DNA from: an uncultured Clostridium sp.
GTDB lineage: Bacteria > Bacillota > Clostridia > TANB77 > CAG-508
Direction of reading: 5' to 3'
Length of the DNA stretch: 26,340 nt
NCBI GenBank assembly: GCA_947426875.1
Contig: CANEFU010000001.1
Coordinates: forward strand, 1-26,340
The notes under the pieces were generated by a model, which made no database searches, was not told the origin of the DNA, and saw nothing but the letters and a program-made list of their open reading frames with translations. Position 1 is the first letter of the stretch, and every line of letters begins with the position of its first letter. Of the stretch, positions 9,089-15,191 are shown piece by piece. The position numbers were made by a program, and so were the translations under genes.

Positions 9089-9961
9089 ATGAGCAATATT
9101 TTAGAAGAAACCAAATTTATTATGAATCAATATCATATAAAAGCAAATAAATCTTTGGGGCAAAATTTTTTAATTAGTGAAGAAGTAGTTGAGACAATTG
9201 TAGATAATAGCAAAATAAAAAAAGAGGACTTAGTAATCGAAATTGGACCAGGACTAGGGACGTTAACCAAATATTTATTAGAAAGAGCAGGAAAAGTTAT
9301 TTGTATTGAATTAGATAAAAAAATGATAAATATCTTAGAGAGTCGATTTTCTCTTTATGATAATTTTGAACTTTTAAATCAAGATGTATTAAAAGTAAAT
9401 TTAAAAGAATTAATAGAAGAAGAAAAAGCCAAGAAAGTTATCAAGAACGTAAAAATAGTAGCAAATTTGCCTTATTACATTACAACACCAATTATAATGA
9501 AATTGTTAGAAGAAGAATTATCCATAGAAAGTATAACTGTCATGATACAAAAAGAAGTAGCAGACCGACTAATTGCTATACCAGGTGAAAAGGAAACGGG
9601 TGCCATTACTTACAGTGTATACTATTACGCAAAGGCGGAGGGGATTTTAGAAGTACCAAAAGATTCTTTTATTCCAGAACCAGAAGTGACATCAAAAGTC
9701 ATAAAATTAAATATTAGAAATAAACCACCTGTAGCAATAGAAGAAAAAGAGGACATGTTTAAAATCATAAAATGTGCTTTTATGCAAAGAAGAAAAACAT
9801 TGTTAAATGCACTAGTGAATACCAAGATTTTTTTGAATAAAGAGGAAGGAAGTAAAATTTTAGAGCAATTAGGAATAGACAGCAACATAAGGCCAGAAAA
9901 GTTAAAGATAGAAGATTATGCGAATCTCGCAAAATTGATTAAAAAGTATTCTCATTTGTAA
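9089..9961 (+). CDS. rsmA: 16S rRNA dimethyladenosine transferase RsmA (KsgA)
   Basis: Dimethylates two adjacent adenosines in the 3' hairpin of 16S rRNA during small-subunit maturation, using S-adenosylmethionine. Visible motifs are KSLGQNFL at the N-terminus, the SAM-binding loop IEIGPGLGTLT, the acidic CIELDK, the catalytic motif NLPYYITTP, and FIPEPEVTS plus FMQRRKTL at the C-terminal end. About 290 aa, normal for the family. I chose ATG 9089 because GAGGAGG lies 5 bases upstream and the N-terminus then fits; the upstream TTG 9041 lacks a ribosome site and adds unrelated residues. Divergent from the minus-strand PBP gene. Confidence 0.95.
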   Translation: MSNILEETKFIMNQYHIKANKSLGQNFLISEEVVETIVDNSKIKKEDLVIEIGPGLGTLTKYLLERAGKVICIELDKKMINILESRFSLYDNFELLNQDVLKVNLKELIEEEKAKKVIKNVKIVANLPYYITTPIIMKLLEEELSIESITVMIQKEVADRLIAIPGEKETGAITYSVYYYAKAEGILEVPKDSFIPEPEVTSKVIKLNIRNKPPVAIEEKEDMFKIIKCAFMQRRKTLLNALVNTKIFLNKEEGSKILEQLGIDSNIRPEKLKIEDYANLAKLIKKYSHL

Positions 9962-10007
9962 ATTTTTATGTTATAATAGAAAGGAAGTATAAAATAGGGA
10001 GATTAGG

Positions 10008-10727
10008 ATGAATCAGATTTTAGTGACTAAAAAACTGTATATTACACCTGAATTGAAGAGGAAAAAGAGGATTTACAAATTTGAATTTTTCTTGTCTGTT
10101 TTTTTAGTGTGCGTATTAATTTCTGCTTATATTTATGCTGAATATGACAGGAATAAAAGTGAACAGGTATCACAAGAAATACTAGCAAATCTTGAAATTC
10201 CAGAAGAAGATACGACAGTTGCTAAAAATAATGTATTAGTGGTTGTTTTAGATGAAGAAGAACCACAAGAAGAACCGAAAAATACGCCAATGATGCAAAC
10301 AACAGCCAATGGACATCAATATGCAACAATAGGAACTGTTTCTATACCAAAAATAAATGTTACGTATCCTATTATTGATGGACCAACTGATACAACAGAA
10401 GAAACAGAGGATTTATTAAAAATTTCTCCAACTAAATTCTGGGGACCAGAACCAAATGAGGTGGGTAATTTCTGTATTGTAGGTCACAATTATAGAAATA
10501 CTAGATTTTTTAGTAAGGTACCAACTTTAGTAAACGGAGATATCATAGAAATAACAGATTTATCAGGAAAAGTAATTTCATATAAAGTGTATAATAAATA
10601 TCAAGTAGAGCCAACAGATGTTAGTTGTACAACACAATTAACAAATGGAAAAAAAGAGATTACTTTAATTACTTGCACAGATGATAGCAAACATAGAGTT
10701 GTTGTGAAAGCAAGAGAAGTGAAATAA
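10008..10727 (+). CDS. Sortase (class D/E-like), membrane-anchored transpeptidase
   Basis: Cleaves a C-terminal sorting signal and attaches surface proteins to the cell wall. 239 aa: a basic N-terminus, one membrane segment (about residues 25-45, FFLSVFLVCVLISAYIYA), an acidic linker, then the sortase beta-barrel. The catalytic triad is visible as His160 in VGHNY, Cys223 in TLITCTDD and Arg230 in KHRVVV. Start ATG 10008 is preceded by AGGGAGA. A class call needs alignment; the fold features shown here suggest class D or E rather than A or B. The cohesin protein at 20932 carries an LPYAG sorting signal and is a plausible substrate. It is followed by its own terminator. Confidence 0.88.
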   Translation: MNQILVTKKLYITPELKRKKRIYKFEFFLSVFLVCVLISAYIYAEYDRNKSEQVSQEILANLEIPEEDTTVAKNNVLVVVLDEEEPQEEPKNTPMMQTTANGHQYATIGTVSIPKINVTYPIIDGPTDTTEETEDLLKISPTKFWGPEPNEVGNFCIVGHNYRNTRFFSKVPTLVNGDIIEITDLSGKVISYKVYNKYQVEPTDVSCTTQLTNGKKEITLITCTDDSKHRVVVKAREVK

Positions 10728-10757
10728 AGTACTAGAAATAGTGCTTTGATTTTTTTA
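10726..10757 (+). terminator. Intrinsic terminator after the sortase gene
   Basis: A 9-bp stem (AAAGTACTA with TAGTGCTTT, one G-T pair) and a GAAA tetraloop, followed by seven T residues after GA. The first arm overlaps the sortase stop codon. Confidence 0.9.
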
Positions 10758-10770
10758 TATAAGCACTTGC

Positions 10771-11496
10771 TATTGGTCAGATTTAAAAAGAAAGTTGATA
10801 GAAGAAGGAAGTCAACTGTACGAAAATATCGTACAGTTGAAAATGATAGCAAATGACGGAAAATTAAGAGAAACAGATACATTAGATACAAAAGGAATTT
10901 TTAGATTAATAGAATCTATACCAAGTTCAAAAGCAGAGCCTTTTAAAATATGGCTTGCACAGATGGGAAAAGAAAGAATTGATGAAATTTTTGATCCAGA
11001 AATTGCAATAAATAGAGCAATAGACTATTACAGAGGTAGAGGATATGATGATAAATGGATTGAAGCAAGGTTAAAAGGTATTTTAGATAGAAAAAAATTA
11101 ACTGATGTATGGAAAGAAAATGGTATTAAACAAAATTACGAATATGCTATATTAACAAATGAAATATATCAAAGTTGGTCTGGAATGAAAGCCAGTGAAT
11201 ACAAGGAATATAAGGACATTAGAAAAGAGTCTTTAAGAGATAATATGACTGATATTGAAGTTGCTTTAACAGATTTAGGAGAAATAGCTACAAGAGAATT
11301 GGCAAAAGAACATAAACCATATGGCTTAAAAGAAAATAGGAAAGTTGCTAAAATGGGTGGACATGCTGCTAAAGTGGCAAGAGATGATATAGAAAAGAAT
11401 TTGGGTAAATCAGTTATTAGCAAAACAAATGTATTAAATTATAAGTATTTAGATTCTAATAAAATTAAGAAAAAGAAATTATTAAAAGAAGAATAA
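10771..11496 (+). pseudogene. 5'-truncated BRO-family / DinD-like phage antirepressor remnant
   Basis: The frame from YWSDLKRKL onward resembles BRO-N / antirepressor proteins found in many gut Firmicutes: EEGSQLYENIVQLKM, SIPSSKAEPFKIWLA, the RLKGI and RKKLTDVW stretch, AILTNEIYQSWSGM, SLRDNMTDIE and a GGHAAKVAR C-terminus. The first 50-60 residues of the BRO-N domain are missing. Upstream there is only the sortase terminator, and the frame is closed by TGA at 10747. The earliest start in frame, TTG 10795, has no ribosome site. Probably a remnant of a mobile or phage-related gene; a short expressed form cannot be excluded. It has no in-frame CGG. Confidence 0.7.
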
Positions 11497-11513
11497 GATA
11501 TAAATATAGAAAC

Positions 11514-11543
11514 TTACACAAAAATAAAAACGCCACATATAAT
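11514..11543 (+). promoter_or_regulatory. Candidate promoter for the M15-like hydrolase gene
   Basis: TTACAC (11514-11519), an 18-bp spacer and TATAAT (11538-11543), just after the BRO remnant and ahead of GGAGGAGG at 11561. Confidence 0.55.
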
Positions 11544-11577
11544 ATACAAAGTAAAAAGTTGGAGGAGGACAATACTT

Positions 11578-12260
11578 GTGGCAAAAATATTAATATTTAA
11601 TAATGATACAGACAGGATGGAAACATATTATAGAGGAGAGGCAGAACCAATGCCATATAATACGAATGCTACCTTGAAAGTGAGAGAATTTCGAGGTTCT
11701 AGTAAAAGTAATATTTTATGGACAACAAAAAGGTGCATGCAAAGTTGGAATAGTCAAAGATATATTTATGGAGGCCCAATACCAGTTGGATTTGCATTTA
11801 AAAGACCATATGAAGGCGGTCATGGGAATCAGAGTCAACATTATGCCGGAGTAGCTTTTGATGTAGGGCAAACACTAACCTCATCACAGAGAACAAGACT
11901 ATGGCAATCTGCTAATAATTCAGGAGTGTGGAGTTATGTAGAACCCATTCGGATTAACACCTACGTGGGTACATTTTGATAAGCGTTTTCGGAAAACCAG
12001 CTTGCTCTACAGGAGGATTTCCAACTTTAAGAAGAGGAAGTTTAAGCAATTATGTATTAATAGCACAAGATGATTTAAATACCTTGGGATTTCGAACAGG
12101 GGGATTAGATGGGATTTTTGGAGGAGCAACACAAAGTGCAGTAATATCTTATCAGAGGTCAAGGGGGTTAGCAGCAGATGGAATTGTTGGATGTAATACA
12201 TGGAGGTCTTTACAAGAAAATGTTGTAGGAACAGGACCTACTAGTACAACTATAAATTAA
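11578..12260 (+). CDS. M15-like peptidase with C-terminal peptidoglycan-binding domain, read through two +1 frameshifts
   Basis: Likely a zinc D,D-carboxypeptidase or endopeptidase acting on peptidoglycan. GTG 11578 lies 8 bases after GGAGGAGG. The zero-frame part gives VREFRGSSKS, AFKRPYEGG and the M15-type motif SQHYAGVAFDV (His88, Asp95). At CGG 11950 the frame must move +1 to give G-LTPTWVHFDKRF, whose His132 is the expected third zinc ligand. At CGG 11990 it must move +1 again to give G-KPACSTGGFPTLRRGS and the PG_binding_1 domain (YVLIAQDDLNTLGF, GLDGIFG, GLAADGIVGCNTW). The joined product is 226 aa and collinear with intact relatives I recall. Without the shifts the product ends at TYVGTF, lacking the third ligand and the wall-binding domain. 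No signal peptide is visible, so export may be holin-like, or the gene may be phage-derived. Confidence 0.88.
11950..11952 (+). other. CGG +1 frameshift site C (M15-like hydrolase, first)
   Basis: The zero frame reads CCC ATT CGG ATT AAC and stops at 11977. Skipping C11950 gives ATT-GGA-TTA-ACA-CCT-ACG-TGG (I G L T P T W). LTPTWVH is the conserved stretch that holds the zinc-binding His. Confidence 0.85.
11990..11992 (+). other. CGG +1 frameshift site D (M15-like hydrolase, second)
   Basis: Thirteen codons after site C, in the already shifted frame, TTT CGG AAA ACC occurs. Skipping C11990 gives TTT-GGA-AAA-CCA-GCT-TGC (F G K P A C), the conserved link to the peptidoglycan-binding domain. The frame is then open to TAA at 12258. 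Confidence 0.85.
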
Positions 12261-12293
12261 TGCCTAAAGTGAAAAACACTTTAGGCACCTTTT
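12261..12293. terminator. Terminator between the hydrolase and XRE genes
   Basis: A perfect 11-bp stem, TGCCTAAAGTG with CACTTTAGGCA, and an AAAAA loop, followed by CC and five T residues. It starts right after the hydrolase stop and overlaps the end of the convergent XRE gene, so it probably serves both. Confidence 0.85.
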
Positions 12294-12658
12294 TCATCCT
12301 CTTTTTTATTTTGCATTTTAATCAATTCATTGGTAAGTACAGATATAATATTTTTATTATGTTCATTTAATTTTAGATAATTTTCTAAGAATTTATCATC
12401 CGTGATATCATCTAAAATAGGAGTTTTATTATTTATTAAATCATTAAATAAGAAATCAGAATTAATGTGCAGTACTTTACAAACATTAATAATGGTAGTA
12501 GCACTTCCAAAAGCAATGCCTCTTTCTAATTGACTGATATATCTAGGAGATAAAGATAATTTTTCAGCCAATTCTTCCTGTGTATATTCTGCTTTTGACC
12601 TTGCTAATTTAATTTTCTTTCCTATATTTTTTCTTAAATTTTTTTCCTGATTATTCAT
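12281..12658 (-). CDS. XRE-family helix-turn-helix transcriptional regulator
   Basis: 125 aa. The Cro/C1-type HTH covers about residues 10-68: IGKKIKLARSKAEYTQEELA, then LSLSPRYISQLERG as the recognition region and ATTIINVCKVLHI. The C-terminal half is a charged helix without a recognised domain. Start ATG at 12658 with AGGAGG about 6 bases upstream on the minus strand. It is divergent from the mraZ promoter region and convergent with the hydrolase gene. Target unknown; SinR-like or phage-repressor-like roles are equally possible. Confidence 0.88.
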   Translation of the reverse strand: MNNQEKNLRKNIGKKIKLARSKAEYTQEELAEKLSLSPRYISQLERGIAFGSATTIINVCKVLHINSDFLFNDLINNKTPILDDITDDKFLENYLKLNEHNKNIISVLTNELIKMQNKKEDEKGA

Positions 12659-12830
12659 AAAGTTCCTCCTTATATCTTATATAAAAAAGTATAGCAAGTA
12701 GAAAATGAAAAAAGAACGAACTATTAATAAGAAAAAATGCAACGAATAACACGATTAGTTCTTGCAATATAAAAAAATAGTAAGACTAAAAGAAAAATTA
12801 TAAAAAAAATGAAAAAGTTTTAAAAAAAGC

Positions 12831-12859
12831 TTGCAAAAACAAAAAACTTATATTAAAAT
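12831..12859 (+). promoter_or_regulatory. Candidate promoter of the mraZ-rsmH-ftsL cluster
   Basis: TTGCAA (12831-12836), a 17-bp spacer and TAAAAT (12854-12859), placing the transcript start at the edge of the MraZ repeats. The rest of the 12659-12830 gap is AT-rich with no gene visible. Confidence 0.5.
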
Positions 12860-12868
12860 TGAATTGAA

Positions 12869-12903
12869 GTGGAGAAAAGTGGTACAAAGTGGTAAGAAAG
12901 TGG
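12869..12903 (+). promoter_or_regulatory. MraZ operator: four GTGG repeats
   Basis: GTGG occurs at 12869, 12879, 12889 and 12900, spaced 10, 10 and 11 bases, so on one face of the helix. MraZ is known to bind such short tandem repeats in front of its own gene to control the dcw cluster. Confidence 0.85.
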
Positions 12904-12920
12904 AAAGAGGTGAAGTATAA

Positions 12921-13346
12921 TTGCTAATTGGTGAATACGAGCATTCCATAGATGCAAAAGGCAGATTAATTATGCCAGCAAAATTAAGAAGTGATATGGG
13001 AGACAAATTCATCGTAACAAAAGGATTAGATGGATGTTTATTTGCGTTTTCACAAAATGAGTGGTTAAATTTTGAAACCAAATTAAAAACACTACCACTA
13101 TCTGACAGAAATGCCAGAAACTTTGTAAGATTTTTCTTATCTGGAGCAACAGAATGCGAAATCGATAAACAAGGAAGATTTTTAATTCCCAACAATTTAA
13201 GAGTAGCAGCTAATTTAGAAAAGGAAGCTGTTATTATAGGAGTAGGAACAAGACTTGAAATTTGGGACAAACAAACTTGGCAAAATTGTGATGAGGCTAT
13301 TTCAGCAGATGAAATTGCTGAAAATATGACAATGTTAGGTATATAA
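12921..13346 (+). CDS. mraZ: MraZ, transcriptional regulator of the division and cell-wall cluster
   Basis: 141 aa, DNA-binding ring protein of the AbrB-like SpoVT fold that represses its own promoter. Two MraZ half-domains are seen: [20 protein letters not shown] and [20 protein letters not shown], each with the DxKGR-type signature, plus GLDGCLFAF and [16 protein letters not shown] 12921 is preferred because AGAGGTGA lies 7-8 bases upstream and [10 protein letters not shown] is the usual N-terminus. First gene of the cluster, with the GTGG operator 18 bases upstream. Confidence 0.95.
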   Translation: MLIGEYEHSIDAKGRLIMPAKLRSDMGDKFIVTKGLDGCLFAFSQNEWLNFETKLKTLPLSDRNARNFVRFFLSGATECEIDKQGRFLIPNNLRVAANLEKEAVIIGVGTRLEIWDKQTWQNCDEAISADEIAENMTMLGI

Positions 13347-13368
13347 CTTGCAAAAGTTTATATAAAAG

Positions 13369-13526
13369 TACAAAAGATAAAGATACAAAAGAAAAAAGAA
13401 AGAAACAAAAGACAAATATACAAAAGATAAAAAACTAAGATGCAAAAGATTTTTAGAACACATTAGGAAAAGGAAAATATACAGAAGAAGGATTAACTTA
13501 AGATAATTGAAAGACCAAAAGATAAA
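13369..13526 (+). repeat. Degenerate short repeats in the mraZ-rsmH gap
   Basis: Variants of ACAAAAGATAAA recur at about 13370, 13385, 13405, 13419, 13442 and 13514. Spacing is irregular and the composition is nearly all A with some G and C. No reading frame or known motif is visible; the 288-base gap otherwise holds only the hairpins at 13544-13608. Confidence 0.45.
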
Positions 13527-13543
13527 ACATAGTAAAAGAAATC

Positions 13544-13608
13544 AGCTGGTAGTTTTTTGGAATTACCAGCTATTTTTAGATAAAAAAATGTTTCGTCTAA
13601 AAATAGCT
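13544..13608 (+). promoter_or_regulatory. Mutually exclusive hairpins ahead of rsmH (attenuator-like)
   Basis: Stem 1 pairs AGCTGGTA (13544-13551) with TACCAGCT (13564-13571) and is followed by A and five T residues, like an intrinsic terminator. Stem 2 pairs AGCTATTTTTAGA (13568-13580) with TCTAAAAATAGCT (13596-13608), a perfect 13-bp match. The AGCT at 13568-13571 belongs to both, and stem 2 also absorbs the T-tract, so stem 2 could act as an antiterminator. Confidence 0.6.
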
Positions 13609-13634
13609 ATGTTGCACAGAAAAGAGGTGCTAAA

Positions 13635-14564
13635 TTGGAATTCAAACATAAGCCAGTCATGCTAGCAGAATGTATAGAAGGGTTAAAAATAAAATCAGAA
13701 GGCATCTATGTAGATGGAACGCTAGGAGGAGCTGGACATAGTAAAGAAATTATACGAAGATTGTCAAAACAAGGTATGCTAATTGGAATTGACAGAGATA
13801 AAGAAGCCTTAAAAGCAGCAGAGGAAAATCTAAAAGAATATCCTAATGTTAAATATATTCATGACAATCATGACAACATAAAAGAAATATTAGAAGAATT
13901 AAAGCTTAAAAAGGTAGATGGAATTCTACTAGATTTAGGCGTTTCTTCGTATCAACTAGATGAAAGAAATAGAGGATTTAGTTACTTAGGAGAAAATATC
14001 TTAGACATGAGAATGGACAAGACGCAAGAGTTAACAGCTGAAATAGTAATAAATCAATATTCTGAACAAGAATTAGCCAATATCATATATGAATATGGAG
14101 AAGAAAGATTTTCAAGACAAATTGCTAGAAATATTTGTAAGCAAAGAGAAGAAAAACCGATTAGAACAACCAAAGAATTAACAGAAATAATAGAAAAGTC
14201 AATACCAAAATCAAAGCAAAAAGATGGACATCCAGCCAAAAGAACTTTTCAAGCAATTCGAATCGAAGTAAATAATGAAATCAAACCATTATATCAAACG
14301 ATAAAAGATTGTATAGAATGTCTGACAGAAGGTGGAAGATTATGTGTTATTACTTTTCATTCTTTAGAAGATAGAGCAGTCAAAAAAGCATTTTTGGAAG
14401 CAAAAGGACAATGCACTTGTCCAAGTGATTTACCATATTGTATCTGTGGAGCTAAATCTCTTGGAAAAATTATAACCAAGAAACCAATTACAGCAAGCAA
14501 AGAAGAATTAGCAGAAAATACGAGAAGTAAAAGTGCTAAACTAAGAATTTTTGAGAAGATATAG
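13635..14564 (+). CDS. rsmH: 16S rRNA m4C1402 methyltransferase RsmH (MraW)
   Basis: Methylates N4 of C1402 in the 16S rRNA decoding centre using S-adenosylmethionine. 309 aa, normal length. Visible motifs are HKPVMLAECIEGL at the start, the SAM loop DGTLGGAGHS, GIDRDKEAL, ILLDLGVSSYQLD, RGFSY, ANIIYEYGEERFSR, RTFQAIRIEVN and ITFHSLEDRAVK. TTG 13635 is chosen because AGAGGTGC lies just upstream and the N-terminus fits. Second gene of the dcw cluster, followed by ftsL after 29 bases. No in-frame CGG. Confidence 0.95.
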   Translation: MEFKHKPVMLAECIEGLKIKSEGIYVDGTLGGAGHSKEIIRRLSKQGMLIGIDRDKEALKAAEENLKEYPNVKYIHDNHDNIKEILEELKLKKVDGILLDLGVSSYQLDERNRGFSYLGENILDMRMDKTQELTAEIVINQYSEQELANIIYEYGEERFSRQIARNICKQREEKPIRTTKELTEIIEKSIPKSKQKDGHPAKRTFQAIRIEVNNEIKPLYQTIKDCIECLTEGGRLCVITFHSLEDRAVKKAFLEAKGQCTCPSDLPYCICGAKSLGKIITKKPITASKEELAENTRSKSAKLRIFEKI

Positions 14565-14593
14565 AAAGTTATAAAAAAGGAGGTGAATAACTT

Positions 14594-15097
14594 ATGGCAA
14601 GAAGTAGATATCAATACGAAACAAGTCCACGAAAATTGGAACCAGATATACCAAAAAGAAGACAGCCACAAAGGAAAAAATTAAAAGTAGTTGAAGATTT
14701 GCCAAGACAAGATATAAAAATATCAAAGGCACAGAAAAAAAGACAAACAAAACTAACTTTGATTGTAATGGGATTATTTATACTACTATTAACCATAAGT
14801 TATAGAAACTCACAAATTAATGAAAAATTCAATCAAGTACAAACATTGAAAAGAGAATTATCTTCTCTTCAAAAAGAAAATGAACAACTAGAAGTTAATA
14901 TAGAAAATAGCTTAAATTTAAATACAATTGAAAAACAAGCAAAAGAAAAATTAGGAATGCAAAAATTAACCAATAAACAAACCGTATATGTAAGTCTACC
15001 AAAAAAGGATTACGTAGAATCAGCTTCTGAGGAAGTTATCATAAAAAAAGAAAAAAATTGGTTTGAACAATTAGTAGATAAAATATTGAATCGATAA
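14594..15097 (+). CDS. ftsL: FtsL-like septum-formation protein
   Basis: 167 aa bitopic membrane protein of the divisome. A basic cytoplasmic N-terminus of about 55 residues (RYQYETSPRKLEPD, KRRQPQRKK) is followed by one membrane segment (about 57-73, LTLIVMGLFILLLTISY) and a coiled coil (VQTLKRELSSLQKENEQLEV) ending with the typical AKEKLGMQKLTNKQTVYV. Primary sequence is weakly conserved in this family, so the call rests on this layout plus position between rsmH and a SpoVD/FtsI-type gene. ATG 14594 follows AAGGAGGTG. A terminator follows the gene. Confidence 0.85.
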   Translation: MARSRYQYETSPRKLEPDIPKRRQPQRKKLKVVEDLPRQDIKISKAQKKRQTKLTLIVMGLFILLLTISYRNSQINEKFNQVQTLKRELSSLQKENEQLEVNIENSLNLNTIEKQAKEKLGMQKLTNKQTVYVSLPKKDYVESASEEVIIKKEKNWFEQLVDKILNR

Positions 15098-15099
15098 AA

Positions 15100-15134
15100 A
15101 TGTCAAAAAGGACGAGGCTTTTTGACATTTTTTT
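15100..15134 (+). terminator. Intrinsic terminator between ftsL and the PBP gene
   Basis: A perfect 11-bp stem, ATGTCAAAAAG with CTTTTTGACAT, and a GACGAGG loop, followed by six T residues. It would separate the PBP gene from the upstream cluster. Confidence 0.9.
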
Positions 15135-15155
15135 GACAACTTTTGAATAAAGAAA

Positions 15156-15191
15156 AATCTTCCTAATAAAATGGATTAGGAGGATTTTTTT
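15156..15191 (+). promoter_or_regulatory. Hairpin that sequesters the PBP ribosome site
   Basis: AATCTTCCTAAT (15156-15167) pairs with ATTAGGAGGATT (15175-15186) over 12 bp (one G-T pair) around an AAAATGG loop. The second arm holds the whole Shine-Dalgarno AGGAGGA and is followed by a T-tract ending at the ATG. It could block translation, terminate transcription, or both. Confidence 0.65.

Noticed and set aside
11976..12260. A stand-alone peptidoglycan-binding protein from ATG 11976
   Set aside because: No ribosome site, overlap with the preceding stop, and family members carry this domain fused to the M15-like part.
13369..13526. CRISPR-like array in the mraZ-rsmH gap
   Set aside because: The repeated unit is only about 12 bases, degenerate, A-rich and irregularly spaced, with no unique spacers.
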